DNA of 64,000 nt, taken from positions 1 to 64,000 of the forward strand of contig JAJECH010000012.1 of the NCBI GenBank assembly GCA_022822135.1, given 5' to 3'. Position numbers and translations under genes: made by a program. The notes under the pieces were generated by a model that was not told where the DNA came from, made no database searches, and saw only the letters and a program-made list of their open reading frames with translations. Numbering within the stretch: position 1 is the first letter of the stretch; every line of letters begins with the position of its first letter. Below are positions 36,013 through 45,906 of this stretch, piece by piece. The stretch is from Pseudomonadales bacterium (GTDB taxonomy: Bacteria; Pseudomonadota; Gammaproteobacteria; Pseudomonadales; Azotimanducaceae).

Positions 36013-36339
36013 GTTCACGCCGTTATGCGCGATTTGTAGAAAACCAATACAACGTTTGACTTGATTTCGCAAGGTGTCTCATCTTCGATTCGCTTCAATT
36101 CCCGATGACCTCGATGTCATATCGTGCGTTAGTGGACGTTAGCGAGATTCGCTCGATTGCAAAAGTGGAGGAGTGATAACCCGGTTATCACTGAAAATGC
36201 GACTCGCGCGCAAGCAACAACTGGCATCCTGCGATCTTCGTCCGAGTCACGTGCGTTGACGCGCCGATTGGTCTAGCGTTGGACGTTAATCAATGTACTT
36301 CGCATTTCTTGGGTAATCGTTTCTTAATCAGCCGCACTT
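36013..36339. other. Convergent intergenic region with a 21-bp palindrome
   Basis: 327 bp between the LLM gene (+) and pnuC (-). No reading frame is convincing. It contains the near-perfect palindrome at 36172-36192. Confidence 0.5.
36172..36192. repeat. 21-bp palindrome AGTGATAACC-C-GGTTATCACT
   Basis: Ten-base arms match perfectly around a single central C (36182). With a one-base centre it cannot form a normal RNA hairpin without opening, so a dimeric protein-binding operator is as plausible as a terminator. It lies 160 bp from the end of the LLM gene and 150 bp from the end of pnuC, with no start codon nearby that it would obviously control. Confidence 0.5.
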
Positions 36340-36963
36340 TCAGCGAGAGTCCTGAGAATAGGCAACTTGACTCGCTCGTGAATGGCGCCATTGCACGTAA
36401 CCCCAAATCGCCATACCGATATATGCGACATACAGCACCGTGAATCCCCATAGCTCAGTCAGTGCGTAAAGCGTTACCGTTCCAACGTTCACCACGAACC
36501 AGACAAACCAGTTCTCGATGAACTTACGAGCGGTGAACCACATCGCGACGAGACTGAGTACCAAGATCGAATTGTCTAGATAGATGTACTCTGCCTCTTC
36601 AAAATAGTCAGGTACGATCAAAGCGAAGAAATACGGCGAAAAGTAGATCGCGAACGCACTCAAGACGAGCACGGCGAGCCAAACAAACTTTGGTGTGCTA
36701 GTGATCGGGAGCTCGGTCTTGTGTTCCGTACCGAATAACCAGTAATACCAGCCGTAGAGATTTAGCGGAAGAAATCCAATTAGCGTCAACGTGAAATACC
36801 CATAGAGATTGTTGTGCCACATAACGGGCGCGCTTAACACACAGAACAACACACCGAGAGGCCACGCCCAAACTTTCTCATAGATCAGACATAAAACGAC
36901 CAGGACACCGACCACAGTAGCGGTGTATTCCATAACCATTAACAGTATCGCAATCCAATCCAC
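36340..36963 (-). CDS. pnuC: PnuC-type nicotinamide riboside (vitamin) transporter
   Basis: The 207-residue protein has six to seven hydrophobic helices. PnuC-family signatures are NLYGWYYWLFG (in place of MxxYGWWxW) and ARKFIENWFVWFVVNVGT near the C-terminus. Family members facilitate uptake of nicotinamide riboside, thiamine or riboflavin, which is trapped by phosphorylation. No kinase or riboswitch is visible; the upstream gap is only 43 bp to the divergent ankyrin gene. Confidence 0.9.
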   Translation of the reverse strand: MDWIAILLMVMEYTATVVGVLVVLCLIYEKVWAWPLGVLFCVLSAPVMWHNNLYGYFTLTLIGFLPLNLYGWYYWLFGTEHKTELPITSTPKFVWLAVLVLSAFAIYFSPYFFALIVPDYFEEAEYIYLDNSILVLSLVAMWFTARKFIENWFVWFVVNVGTVTLYALTELWGFTVLYVAYIGMAIWGYVQWRHSRASQVAYSQDSR

Positions 36964-37006
36964 GACTAAATCTCGCTTTGCGCAATAAACTTGCGGCTCT
37001 AAAACG

Positions 37007-38050
37007 GTGCGATTCTACGAAGGAATGGCAGTCCCTAACACCACTAGCAGATGGGTTAAACCTCTGAATGTCGAACCAGGTCACTGGAAAAAGCAGCTAG
37101 CTGGAAAACACCTGAGAATTGCCGAACGCGGAGATGTTGATGCGGTACGAGAACTTCTAGAGGAACACCCCGAATTTCTGAATAAACGAGGGAGTCACGG
37201 TCGGACCCTTCTTTGGTCAGCGGTACGCCACGGTCGATTGGAGCTTGTTCGTTGGCTCATTGACCGAGGGGCTGACGTGAATCTAACAGGCTGTGTTAAC
37301 AGCGAGAGTTACGTCCAGCTTTCACCGTTGTCTGCATCTGCGTTCTATCGGCGAGATCAGATCTCTGGATTGCTAGAAGCACACGGCGCGGAGGATGACA
37401 TCTTTCGCTGCACGTTTCGCGGCAACGCCGTTGTCGTACTGGACCGGATCGAAAACGAACCTGAATTACTCCATGCGGAGGATCCACACGACGAGATTTA
37501 CTACTCGCCTTTGCTGAGCTTCGCCATCGTCGGAGGAGCGTTGGAATTGGCGAGAACCCTTGTTGATCGCGGATTCGATGTTCGCAAATACAGTTTTCAA
37601 CTCATATTTATCGCTAGTCACTTTGGTCAGAGCGCAATCCTGGATCTGCTTTTCTCAAATGGCGCATCGATCGAAACCGCAGACGCCGGTCTCTGGATGG
37701 CGACGAATGACATATCGATCCTGCGGCGACTTATCCAGGAAGGGTTATCTGCTAACCAACGTCCGAATGGTGACCTAACACCGCTGCTCTATGTATGTCG
37801 AGCGGATAAAGGCGCGAGAACAGACAAACTGAAATTACTCCTAGAACTGGGCGCGGATGTGTCGGTTACTTCCGATAACGGTCGCACCGCATTACATTAC
37901 GCTGCGGTATCTGGCAACTACGAGGCGTGTGAATTGCTTCTCGCGGCGGGTATCGACCCCCACCTAAGTGGGACCAAAGTAACACCTGCAGCCGATTTGG
38001 CTGAACAGAGGGGTTATGGTGAAATCGCCACCCTTATTCGGAACCATTGA
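37007..38050 (+). CDS. Ankyrin-repeat protein
   Basis: The 347-residue protein is built almost entirely of ankyrin repeats, about seven to eight. Clear examples are GRTLLWSAVRHGRLELVRWL, a LLELGADVSVTSDNGRTALHY block and AAVSGNYEACELLLAAGIDP. No signal peptide is present, so the location is cytoplasmic unless it is secreted by a dedicated system. Ankyrin proteins mediate protein-protein contacts and are common in host-associated bacteria. The start is uncertain: GTG 37007, or ATG 37025 with GAAGGA directly adjacent. The stop overlaps the TTG start of the next gene (TTGA), indicating translational coupling. Confidence 0.88.
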   Translation: MRFYEGMAVPNTTSRWVKPLNVEPGHWKKQLAGKHLRIAERGDVDAVRELLEEHPEFLNKRGSHGRTLLWSAVRHGRLELVRWLIDRGADVNLTGCVNSESYVQLSPLSASAFYRRDQISGLLEAHGAEDDIFRCTFRGNAVVVLDRIENEPELLHAEDPHDEIYYSPLLSFAIVGGALELARTLVDRGFDVRKYSFQLIFIASHFGQSAILDLLFSNGASIETADAGLWMATNDISILRRLIQEGLSANQRPNGDLTPLLYVCRADKGARTDKLKLLLELGADVSVTSDNGRTALHYAAVSGNYEACELLLAAGIDPHLSGTKVTPAADLAEQRGYGEIATLIRNH

Positions 38051-38757
38051 TCAATGTGCGTGCATCGGTTGCGTTTGGCATGTTTTTTATGCTTTGCGTG
38101 TTTGGTAACAGTATGACTCAAGCTCAAGACCCGTCGAAACTCGACACCGTCGATGAGGCGGACTTCGGCGAGCTCGCGGAATTGATGCGATTCTTGCGAA
38201 GTGAGAAAAAGGAATCTCTCTTCGTACCCGTCGCGAAATTACAGCTGTCCTATCTAGAAGAAGCAGCATCGCGTGCAGAGACAACAGACTCTGACCGCGC
38301 TGTGGAGATAAGACGATTCGCACGAGGAGTTGCTTTCAACATCGCTTCGTTCACGTGGCCTGGTTGGGGAGATTCGCCAGAGCCTATAAGTCCGCCGCGC
38401 CAAGAACTCGGGTTACAAGCCGCGGAGCGTGCCGTCGAATTGGCTGAACAAATCAACGAGATGACGCCAAACGCGCTATGGATATTAGGCGCGCACCAAC
38501 TCAACGCCGGTCAATACGACGAAGCGATATCGTCATTTGGACGTGCGAAAGGACTGGCTCGAAACGATTTCTATCGCTCGATGCACGACACATGGCAGCA
38601 GTTAACCCAGGTATTGGCTTCGGACGACAATGTCGGGCTCAAGGAACTTGATGTAGCGATCGACGAACTGCGAAATGCGGACGACGATGACGCGGGTTTT
38701 TTTGCGGATCAGTTAAGTACGGCACGTCGCATATACGTCGAGGTCGCCGCGCCTTAA
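38047..38757 (+). CDS. Exported helical-repeat protein of unknown function
   Basis: The 236-residue protein has an N-terminal hydrophobic segment (VAFGMFFMLCVFG) and a likely cleavage site after MTQAQ, so it is predicted periplasmic. The mature part is helical, and ALWILGAHQLNAGQYDEAISSFGRAKGL looks like one TPR-like unit (quoted here as GQYDEAISSFGRAK). The start TTG 38047 overlaps the ankyrin gene's TGA; GTG 38056 is the alternative. Coupling suggests the two products work together, one on each side of the inner membrane. Confidence 0.7.
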   Translation: MINVRASVAFGMFFMLCVFGNSMTQAQDPSKLDTVDEADFGELAELMRFLRSEKKESLFVPVAKLQLSYLEEAASRAETTDSDRAVEIRRFARGVAFNIASFTWPGWGDSPEPISPPRQELGLQAAERAVELAEQINEMTPNALWILGAHQLNAGQYDEAISSFGRAKGLARNDFYRSMHDTWQQLTQVLASDDNVGLKELDVAIDELRNADDDDAGFFADQLSTARRIYVEVAAP

Positions 38758-38811
38758 CGCCTCAGCACGTATCGCTCAGCTTCAGCACGTAACCACAGAT
38801 CACACGATTTG

Positions 38812-41691
38812 ATGGATCAACTTCTACACATACGATTTCGGTTCGCCTTTTTCGTCATCCCGCTTCTTTGGTCGTTATCGACATCGGCAAACGAAACTGA
38901 AACGAACGAACCCCACAAGCCACAGATTGAAGAGCTTGTCGTAGTCGGAACACTGATAAAGCGATCAGAAGTCTATGAAGGACGTGCGCCCGTACAAGTC
39001 ATAGATACGGAGCAACTTCATTCAGTTGGGGCGTCTCAGCCTGTGGACATGCTTGCGAGTCTTACCGCAAATACTGGTTCGTATCTCGCGACACAACAGA
39101 ACTATCTGCAAGGAGTCTCGCAGTTCAGTCTCAGAGGCGTGGGTTTGTCTTCGACGTTGACGCTTATTAACGGTCGGCGTGCGGGAATAGCGCCTATTTC
39201 GAACGACGTCGGACAGAGTTTTTTCGACATTAACACACTGCCTGTGCTAATGATCGACCGCGTCGAGATTCTCCGAGACGGTGCGTCCGCAACATACGGT
39301 TCCCAAGCCGTCGCGGGGGTCGCCAACATTGTTACTCGAAAAAACTTGAGGGGATTTGAAGTTGCTGGCGGCTATCGAAACGCCAGTAACAACGCCGTCG
39401 ACTTGAGCTTCGCCGGTGGTTTTGATTTCGAGCGAGGTTCCGTCAACTTGTACGGCGCATTGCTCGAACAGGACGAGAACTTTCGAACTGAATTCAAGTG
39501 GTTAAGCCCTCGCGCAATCGATCCGAATCAAGACGGCGACATAGTCGAAGGATCATTTGACTCGGGTCGGGGTTCACCCGGTAGCTTCCGACGCGTAACG
39601 ACTAACCCAGATGGGACGTACGAACCGTTTCAATCAGGCGGTGTTGATGCACCACGCTTTCCAGACCCAGATTGTCGTCGTGGTGGAGGATACCCAAGTG
39701 GCTCACTGTGCAGGATGGATTTCTCAGATCAGCGGACGATGATTGCGGCAGAACGACGGTTGCAGTTGTTCGTCGATGCTGAGTTGGACTTATCTGAGAA
39801 CCTGGCATTCATGTCAGAAATCGGATATTCCCTTAACGAGGTCAAGGATCGCGTCGGAAACATGCTGCTTTTCAATGGCAACGTCGAACGAACCAATGAG
39901 TTCTTCGTACCGAGCAATCATCCGTTCAATTTCTGGACCGACCCGGAGAACGATGGTACGCTCAAGTACGTCCCTCCAGATGAATGGTTACCGGAAGAAC
40001 ACGAAGCTGTATCGCTCGGTTATTTCGGAAGACCACTGGGGGCAGAAGCATTCGGCAGGAATTCCGGCGATGAACAACGCCAGTTCGACAACTTACGGAT
40101 CACCGCAGGGTTCGAAAACAAATTTCTCAACGGTTGGTCCGGGCAAGCGTACTTGACCCACGCTGTTTCGGATCTATCGGTCAGCTCTGAACGGCACTGG
40201 GAGGCAGCTGCTTTCGCAGACTCGATCATCGGAGGCGAATGGAACCCATTTGGAACCCGTTTAGTTGCGCCAGATTTAGTGACACCTAAAACAATTGATC
40301 ACGACGGTTTGTTGCCGATGCATGTAGGCAAACGCGCAGCGAACGACCATGAATCACTGCTTCGATTCGAACGTGTGCGAATGGAGCATGCCAAGAGCGT
40401 CCAGAACGTCGCGGAGATTGTGGTTTCCGGCGGACTCTTTGAGCAACTCGCTCAACCAATCAAACTAGCCGCGGGAGCGCAATTCCGTGATCTGCGCTAC
40501 TCGTATCAACCCGATCCTCTGAACGAGGCGGGAACCGGACCACAAGAACGACGAGAGTTCCCACGAGATTCAGATCAGAGCGTTTGGGCTGTTTTTGCGG
40601 AGAGTTTGGCAAACCTTGGCTCGCGCGCGGAACTGCAACTAGCAGCACGTCATGAAAGTTATGATCAAGCCGGCAGCACGACCGATCCAAAGATTGCCGG
40701 ACAGTTATTCGTTAATGATGCTCTTTCGTTACGGTTCTCGTGGGGAACGTCGTTTCAAGCGCCTAGTGTCTTTCAGATCGCTGGCAATTCAAGCAGTCGA
40801 ACGCTAACAGATCCGTTTCGCTTCGATGGTCAAGGGGTTGGTCAATGTACGATCAACGCAGCCGGTGAGATCGTCAATCGTGGCGACAACTTCAATTCAG
40901 TCACCGTGCTGCACGGCGCTGATCTAAGACCGCAAACCGCACGATCGATAAATATCGGATCTCTCGTTCGACCTACCCGCAACGTTGGTATTAGTCTAGA
41001 TTTTTGGTCACTCGATTACCGCAATGTCATCGCTCAGGGTCGTAGTTTTCAAGCGATCGTCGACGATGATTGCCGTGATGACGGACAACCTAACGATCCA
41101 CGAGTTCAACGCGACTCATCCGGGCAACTAAGCATTGTGTCCACGACGTACCAGAACGTTGGCGCGGTGCGAACCGACGGCGTAGACGCAAGCACTTATT
41201 ACGAATTCGAGGCGAAGAGCGGTGACATTCGGCTTAGTGCGGACGCCACGATATTGACGCGATTTGATGTAAATTCAGCGGGTGAGGGGTTCGTAGACCA
41301 ACTAGGTAGTCGTAATGACACCAACGGGTTCGCTCCAACGCCTGCGATTCGCGCAAATCTCGGTCTTGCTTGGCGTAGGAGTCATCAGTCGGCGAATGCA
41401 ACGATTCGATTCATTGACTCATATAAAAACGACGAAGTCGCGTCATTGCCAACAATTGCTGCTTGGACTACCCTGGACGTAAATTTCCAATACTCATTCA
41501 CGAACGTCTTAGACGGAGATCTAACGCTCTCACTCGGTGCCAGGAACCTTCTAGACAAGGATCCTCCGCCATTACCGACTGGCCAACCTGGCATCCAGCG
41601 ATTCAATCTGCGACCTGGCTATGACGGCTTTGTGCATGACATCAAAGGACGTACGGTCTACCTTCGTTTTCACTACCGTCAGAAGAATTAA
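38812..41691 (+). CDS. TonB-dependent outer-membrane receptor 2
   Basis: The 959-residue protein has a signal peptide (FFVIPLLWSLSTSA), then IEELVVVGTLIKRSE as TonB-box/plug boundary. The plug follows with SQFSLRGVGLSSTLTLINGR and VEILRDGASATYGSQAVAG, and the barrel ends with the aromatic-rich strand VYLRFHYRQKN. ATG 38812 is preferred over the TTG immediately before it. The plug type (GTLIKR, RDGASATYG) is common among marine proteobacterial receptors for carbohydrates or other organics. Next to it is a deacylase gene, so it may import that enzyme's substrate. Confidence 0.92.
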   Translation: MDQLLHIRFRFAFFVIPLLWSLSTSANETETNEPHKPQIEELVVVGTLIKRSEVYEGRAPVQVIDTEQLHSVGASQPVDMLASLTANTGSYLATQQNYLQGVSQFSLRGVGLSSTLTLINGRRAGIAPISNDVGQSFFDINTLPVLMIDRVEILRDGASATYGSQAVAGVANIVTRKNLRGFEVAGGYRNASNNAVDLSFAGGFDFERGSVNLYGALLEQDENFRTEFKWLSPRAIDPNQDGDIVEGSFDSGRGSPGSFRRVTTNPDGTYEPFQSGGVDAPRFPDPDCRRGGGYPSGSLCRMDFSDQRTMIAAERRLQLFVDAELDLSENLAFMSEIGYSLNEVKDRVGNMLLFNGNVERTNEFFVPSNHPFNFWTDPENDGTLKYVPPDEWLPEEHEAVSLGYFGRPLGAEAFGRNSGDEQRQFDNLRITAGFENKFLNGWSGQAYLTHAVSDLSVSSERHWEAAAFADSIIGGEWNPFGTRLVAPDLVTPKTIDHDGLLPMHVGKRAANDHESLLRFERVRMEHAKSVQNVAEIVVSGGLFEQLAQPIKLAAGAQFRDLRYSYQPDPLNEAGTGPQERREFPRDSDQSVWAVFAESLANLGSRAELQLAARHESYDQAGSTTDPKIAGQLFVNDALSLRFSWGTSFQAPSVFQIAGNSSSRTLTDPFRFDGQGVGQCTINAAGEIVNRGDNFNSVTVLHGADLRPQTARSINIGSLVRPTRNVGISLDFWSLDYRNVIAQGRSFQAIVDDDCRDDGQPNDPRVQRDSSGQLSIVSTTYQNVGAVRTDGVDASTYYEFEAKSGDIRLSADATILTRFDVNSAGEGFVDQLGSRNDTNGFAPTPAIRANLGLAWRRSHQSANATIRFIDSYKNDEVASLPTIAAWTTLDVNFQYSFTNVLDGDLTLSLGARNLLDKDPPPLPTGQPGIQRFNLRPGYDGFVHDIKGRTVYLRFHYRQKN

Positions 41692-41827
41692 AAACCCTCT
41701 ATCACCAATATCGGTTAGGTCTCAAGTTCAACCCATACGTCCGAGTATTCGGTTCGTCGCACGTATACGACATCCCTAAAATAGATTTCGATTTCCTACA
41801 AGCGTTGACCCGTAGGAGGGTTATATA

Positions 41828-43489
41828 GTGGCTCACGATCTCGTTATTCGCAACGGCACGATTGTTGACGGAACCGGTTCGGAACCGTTTATTGGCGACA
41901 TTGCTATCGACGATAAAGTCATTTCTGCGATCGGCGACGTTGATGATCGCGGTGATGAAGAGATTTCCGCGGAAGGACGGACTGTTACTCCTGGCTTCGT
42001 TGATCTGCACACCCACTTGGACGCCCAAGTAGGATGGGATCGCAAACTCACTTCGGTTTCTTGGCATGGAGTCACAACCGCTCTGCTAGGCAACTGTGGC
42101 GTGACCTTTGCGCCTTGTAGGAAAGAGGACCAAGAGTTCCTCGCCGGCATGATGGAAACAGTTGAGGACATCCCAAAACACGCGATCTTGACCGGTCTAC
42201 CTTGGGACTGGGAGAGTTACGGCGGATACCTCGACAGTATCGAGAGACTCGGACCAATGATCAATGTCACTGGATTAGTTGGTCACAGCGCAACCCGTAC
42301 ATTTGTCATGGGTGAACGAGCCATAGAAGAGCAAGCGACACCCGAAGAAATCGAGCAGATCGCGGCACTTGCAGGACAGTCCGTGAAAGAAGGCGCTATC
42401 GGGTTCTCGGTGAACCGGCATCCTGGTCACACGTTACCGGACCGGCGCCCAATCCCAGGTACGTTCGCAAGTCGCGAAGAATTGCTGGCCATTGCTAAAG
42501 CCGTCGGTGAGAACGGTGGAATGATGCAAGTCGTACCGCATTTCGGCGACCTCGAAAATGAACTCGACCTAATGGAAGCCGAAGCCTCTACTGGTCCCGT
42601 ACTCTTTAGCGCGATAGCAGAACATGGCGCTGCTTTCGACGAGCGAGTCACTGCTATGCGTAAGAAAGGTCTAGATGTAACTGCAGTTACTGTCCCTCGT
42701 AGCGGCGGTGGCATCGTTGGTTTAGCACACAACCTTTATTTCCGGACGCCCGCATGGAACAAACTTCGTAAGATCGAAAACGTCGAAGGCAGACTTAAAG
42801 CGATTAAAGACGCAGAGTTTCGAAAGGAGCTGGTTGACGATATCAAGAACCATCCCCAGCATGAAGAAATGATGCGACCACTCAAGCGGGTGTACTACAT
42901 GGGCGACGAATTGCGACCCAAGTACACACAGTCTCGATATGAGAGTTTGTACGACCTTGCTGAAGAGGCAGGCGAACACCCAGTCGAGGCGTATCTTCGT
43001 ATCTCGCTCGAAACCGATGGCAAGGCACAGTTCCATGTTCGTCAGTTCAACGTGAATTTAGAAAAACTCGAAGCCATGATTACCACCGAATGGGCGATGC
43101 CAGGACTCGGTGATGCAGGTGCTCACGTAAGCGGAATGATCGACTCCGGTTGGTCTACCTTCGTTCTATCTCACTGGCATCGAGATAAGGGTGTTTATTC
43201 GGTGCAAGAGGCCGTACGCCGAATCAGTGGCGAACCAGCACGCGTACTTGGTCTACGTGATCGAGGTACATTGAGCGTAGGTAAACGAGCGGACTTGAAC
43301 GTCATCAACCTGGAAAAACTTGAAGAACGGCAACCTGAGATGGTGCATGATTTCCCAGGCAATGCTCCGCGTTTCATTCAGCGTGCTGAAGGCTACGACG
43401 CAACCATTTGCAATGGTCAAGTCATCCTTCGCGATGATGAACACACTGGTACTCATCCCGGTGAGGTATTGAGAAGCTTTGCTCGATAG
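41828..43489 (+). CDS. N-acyl-D-amino-acid deacylase-family amidohydrolase, paralogue B
   Basis: The 553-residue protein has the same metal site as paralogue A: His61/His63 (DLHTH), Cys90 (GNCGVTFAPC) and GDAGAH late. It differs in the segment after the first barrel strands, reading VGHSATRTFVMGERA where A and C have GHCA-RFYVMGER, which may tune the substrate. The start GTG 41828 has a strong TAGGAGGG ribosome site. A textbook terminator follows at 43557. The TonB receptor directly upstream suggests import of the substrate, with 136 bp between them. Confidence 0.9.
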   Translation: MAHDLVIRNGTIVDGTGSEPFIGDIAIDDKVISAIGDVDDRGDEEISAEGRTVTPGFVDLHTHLDAQVGWDRKLTSVSWHGVTTALLGNCGVTFAPCRKEDQEFLAGMMETVEDIPKHAILTGLPWDWESYGGYLDSIERLGPMINVTGLVGHSATRTFVMGERAIEEQATPEEIEQIAALAGQSVKEGAIGFSVNRHPGHTLPDRRPIPGTFASREELLAIAKAVGENGGMMQVVPHFGDLENELDLMEAEASTGPVLFSAIAEHGAAFDERVTAMRKKGLDVTAVTVPRSGGGIVGLAHNLYFRTPAWNKLRKIENVEGRLKAIKDAEFRKELVDDIKNHPQHEEMMRPLKRVYYMGDELRPKYTQSRYESLYDLAEEAGEHPVEAYLRISLETDGKAQFHVRQFNVNLEKLEAMITTEWAMPGLGDAGAHVSGMIDSGWSTFVLSHWHRDKGVYSVQEAVRRISGEPARVLGLRDRGTLSVGKRADLNVINLEKLEERQPEMVHDFPGNAPRFIQRAEGYDATICNGQVILRDDEHTGTHPGEVLRSFAR

Positions 43490-43556
43490 AAGGACGAATC
43501 GGAGCAGTGTTCACTTGAAAAGTTGAAAACCGCGTTCCGGAGCCTCTCAAATCATC

Positions 43557-43584
43557 AAAGGGCAGGATATATCCTGCCCTTTTT
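43557..43584 (+). terminator. Rho-independent terminator after deacylase B
   Basis: AAAGGGCAGGATA (43557-43569) pairs with TATCCTGCCCTTT (43570-43582), giving a GC-rich stem closed by A-T pairs, followed by more T residues. It ends the transcript of the deacylase gene 68 nt after its stop. Because the arm begins with AAA, weak function on the other strand is also possible. Confidence 0.9.
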
Positions 43585-43678
43585 ATTAAGTCCTCAGTCG
43601 AGTGGATTTCGGCAGCATTTTGACGTTACTCATTTAAACTTGAACGCCTGATGATCGAAATCTCTTCTTGACTTTCAG

Positions 43679-44971
43679 ATGATGACCTTAGAGCAGGAAC
43701 TCGCAACGCTTCGCGTATCCGGTCCCACTAAAGTAGGCTGGGATAGGAATCTACGCCCGAATGAACATGTAGACGAATTCGGGAGCTTCGTTACTGGTGA
43801 TCCAGATTACGGAGAACCAGACCCTCGAGCACCATCTGAACGCCTTCGAAACCACCCAGAAGTCGAAGCGTTAAGACACCACCTGCGCGAAAACAATGGG
43901 ATTCGTGGCCTTGAAATCTGCGAACCGTCTGAAGTACAACGTGCCGCGGCGATATTCCATCGTGATGGATTTGTAGTCATCAAGAACGCACTAAATCCAG
44001 ACCACTTGGCCGCGATGCGCGAAGCATGCGAAAGGAATTTGAGGACCATTCTGTCAAAGCCGCATGACAGCGGCCGCAAGTACGTTCAGGAAACAGGTAG
44101 ATTGCCGCACCGTTATTGCTATGGCACATGCTCGGCGTCTCGACAGATGATGCACGAACCTGCCTGGGCGGACATCATCGACATGCCCACGACTACACCG
44201 ATCCTGTGCGAGATATTCGGTTCGTCAAATTATTCAGTGTGGGGTGGCGGCGGCGATCTTAGCCTACCCGGCGCGATCGAGTACCAACATCTGCACACCG
44301 ACGGTCTCGACGAGCAACAAGATGGTCAAGCGCGTCTAGAACGGGTTTTAAAGTTGAATCGATTGAATCTCGATACAAGCAAGGAATTCAAGGATCTCGA
44401 TTTCAAATCACAACGTCGAGTGATGGACTTCGCGAATACAGGTGTCACCATTAACTTCACGATGACCGATCTAACTTGGGAAAACGGACCGATCCGTCAG
44501 ATTCCAGGTACCCATACAAATCTGTCGCCGCCGCCGTCGATTTACGACGAGCCGGATTGGATGCGACTGTCCACTCTAGTAGGAGCGCCGGCAGGAAGCG
44601 CGATATTCAGAGACACTCGGTGCTGGCATGGAGCTACTCCCAATCTATCGAACGAGATTCGCGCGTTACCTAGCGTCGAGTACTCCGCCAATCCACGACC
44701 TGGCAAACATTTTCAGCGCACCATGCCACATGAGATTTGGTTAAAGCTCTCGCCGCACGCACAAAAAATATGTCGCAACATCAAGACGGATGAGGGCGTA
44801 TGGCCATTTGGAGCGGGCGAACTGCATCCCCTTTCAAGTATGCGTATGAGAGCTTTTCTAGACATGTCTGGTGAGGAAGGATCTGTCGAGTCAGTCCGAA
44901 CCGATCCGAGATCAGCTGGCACTGTCGTTCGTCTGTTCAATTCCCGCTCAGACTCTACTGACGAATACTAA
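43679..44971 (+). CDS. PhyH-family oxygenase 5 (430 aa, enlarged)
   Basis: Predicted Fe(II)/2-oxoglutarate dioxygenase with His206-Thr-Asp208 in HLHTDGLDEQ and distal His317 in CWHGATPN. It is larger than usual, with about 95 extra N-terminal residues and an insert between the metal motifs (ERVLKLNRLNLDTSKEFKD). Late in the sequence is MPHEIWLKLSP, seen in plant-type and algal-type PhyH relatives. The start is one of two adjacent ATGs (43679 or 43682). Substrate unknown; the methyltransferase gene starts 100 bp downstream. Confidence 0.83.
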   Translation: MMTLEQELATLRVSGPTKVGWDRNLRPNEHVDEFGSFVTGDPDYGEPDPRAPSERLRNHPEVEALRHHLRENNGIRGLEICEPSEVQRAAAIFHRDGFVVIKNALNPDHLAAMREACERNLRTILSKPHDSGRKYVQETGRLPHRYCYGTCSASRQMMHEPAWADIIDMPTTTPILCEIFGSSNYSVWGGGGDLSLPGAIEYQHLHTDGLDEQQDGQARLERVLKLNRLNLDTSKEFKDLDFKSQRRVMDFANTGVTINFTMTDLTWENGPIRQIPGTHTNLSPPPSIYDEPDWMRLSTLVGAPAGSAIFRDTRCWHGATPNLSNEIRALPSVEYSANPRPGKHFQRTMPHEIWLKLSPHAQKICRNIKTDEGVWPFGAGELHPLSSMRMRAFLDMSGEEGSVESVRTDPRSAGTVVRLFNSRSDSTDEY

Positions 44972-45071
44972 GACTCACGGTTCTCACCGCAAGCCATAGA
45001 TTCGATCTGTTCCTAAAGTGCATCCCGACTCGTACGTCAGCTCTCGAATTACCGAACCGAAGGTCTCTTAA

Positions 45072-45863
45072 TTGACCAATCGAATTCAGCTTAGTGAATC
45101 CCAGCAGCTCAATCGAGCGAAGTGGCAGCTAGCCGCACGTCGATTCAGACACTTAGGTGAACAGAATTGGCGAAAGAGCGAACCAACATGGGGTTTATGG
45201 AGTCGTTCCGATGAAGGATTGAACCTACTTCCAGCGGACCTATCCAGTAAGCGCTGCTTGGATGTCGGTTGCGGCACGGGTTACATTCTCAAATGGATGG
45301 TAGATCGCGGCGCGATGGCCGTCGGCGTAGAACCGACCGACAACCAACTCGTCACAGCAGTTCGACTAAGTCAGCAACACGAAACTGAGATTTCGCTTAT
45401 TCAGGGATTCGGCGAGAAACTACCGTTCGCTAACGAGTCGTTCGATTTTGCTATTTCAGAATACGGTGCCGCATTGTGGGCGGACCCCTTACAGTGGATT
45501 CCTGAGGTCTCTCGCGTGCTCAAACCAGGCAGCAATCTAGTGATCTACACAGACCACATGATTTCTTACATGGCGGACAACGGTTTAGATGAACCGGATG
45601 GAGCGTGGACCGAGACACTTCAGAGATCCTATTTCGATGCCTATAAAACCAAGTGGAGTGAAGACGGTAGCGACGGTGTGGAGTATCACCTTCCGCCAGG
45701 CAAATGGATCAGCTTGTTTCGTGAATCTGGTTTTGTGATCGACGCACTTATCGAACTACCTGCTCCAAGAGATGCAACCTCACGATTCTCGTTTGCGTCC
45801 GCGGAATGGGGACAGAAGTGGCCTGCTGAGCAAGTTTGGAAAGTGCACAAGAGAGTAGACTAA
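45072..45863 (+). CDS. Class I SAM-dependent methyltransferase
   Basis: The 263-residue protein has motif I CLDVGCGTGYILKW, an acidic residue ending strand 2 (VGVEPTDNQL), and SFDFAISEYGAALWADP as post-I/motif-II region. This is a Methyltransf_11/25-type fold of unknown small-molecule substrate. The start TTG 45072 has AAGGT about 6 nt upstream; no ATG is near the N-terminus. It follows the PhyH gene on the same strand and may modify the hydroxylated product. Confidence 0.87.
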   Translation: MTNRIQLSESQQLNRAKWQLAARRFRHLGEQNWRKSEPTWGLWSRSDEGLNLLPADLSSKRCLDVGCGTGYILKWMVDRGAMAVGVEPTDNQLVTAVRLSQQHETEISLIQGFGEKLPFANESFDFAISEYGAALWADPLQWIPEVSRVLKPGSNLVIYTDHMISYMADNGLDEPDGAWTETLQRSYFDAYKTKWSEDGSDGVEYHLPPGKWISLFRESGFVIDALIELPAPRDATSRFSFASAEWGQKWPAEQVWKVHKRVD

Positions 45864-45906
45864 ACCCTCCGTGACTTTGCGCCTAAAGATTCGAGAGCTG
45901 GAATTC

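Noticed and set aside
41702-42067. 121-codon minus-strand frame at the start of deacylase B
   Set aside because: Antisense to conserved amidohydrolase sequence; typical shadow frame.
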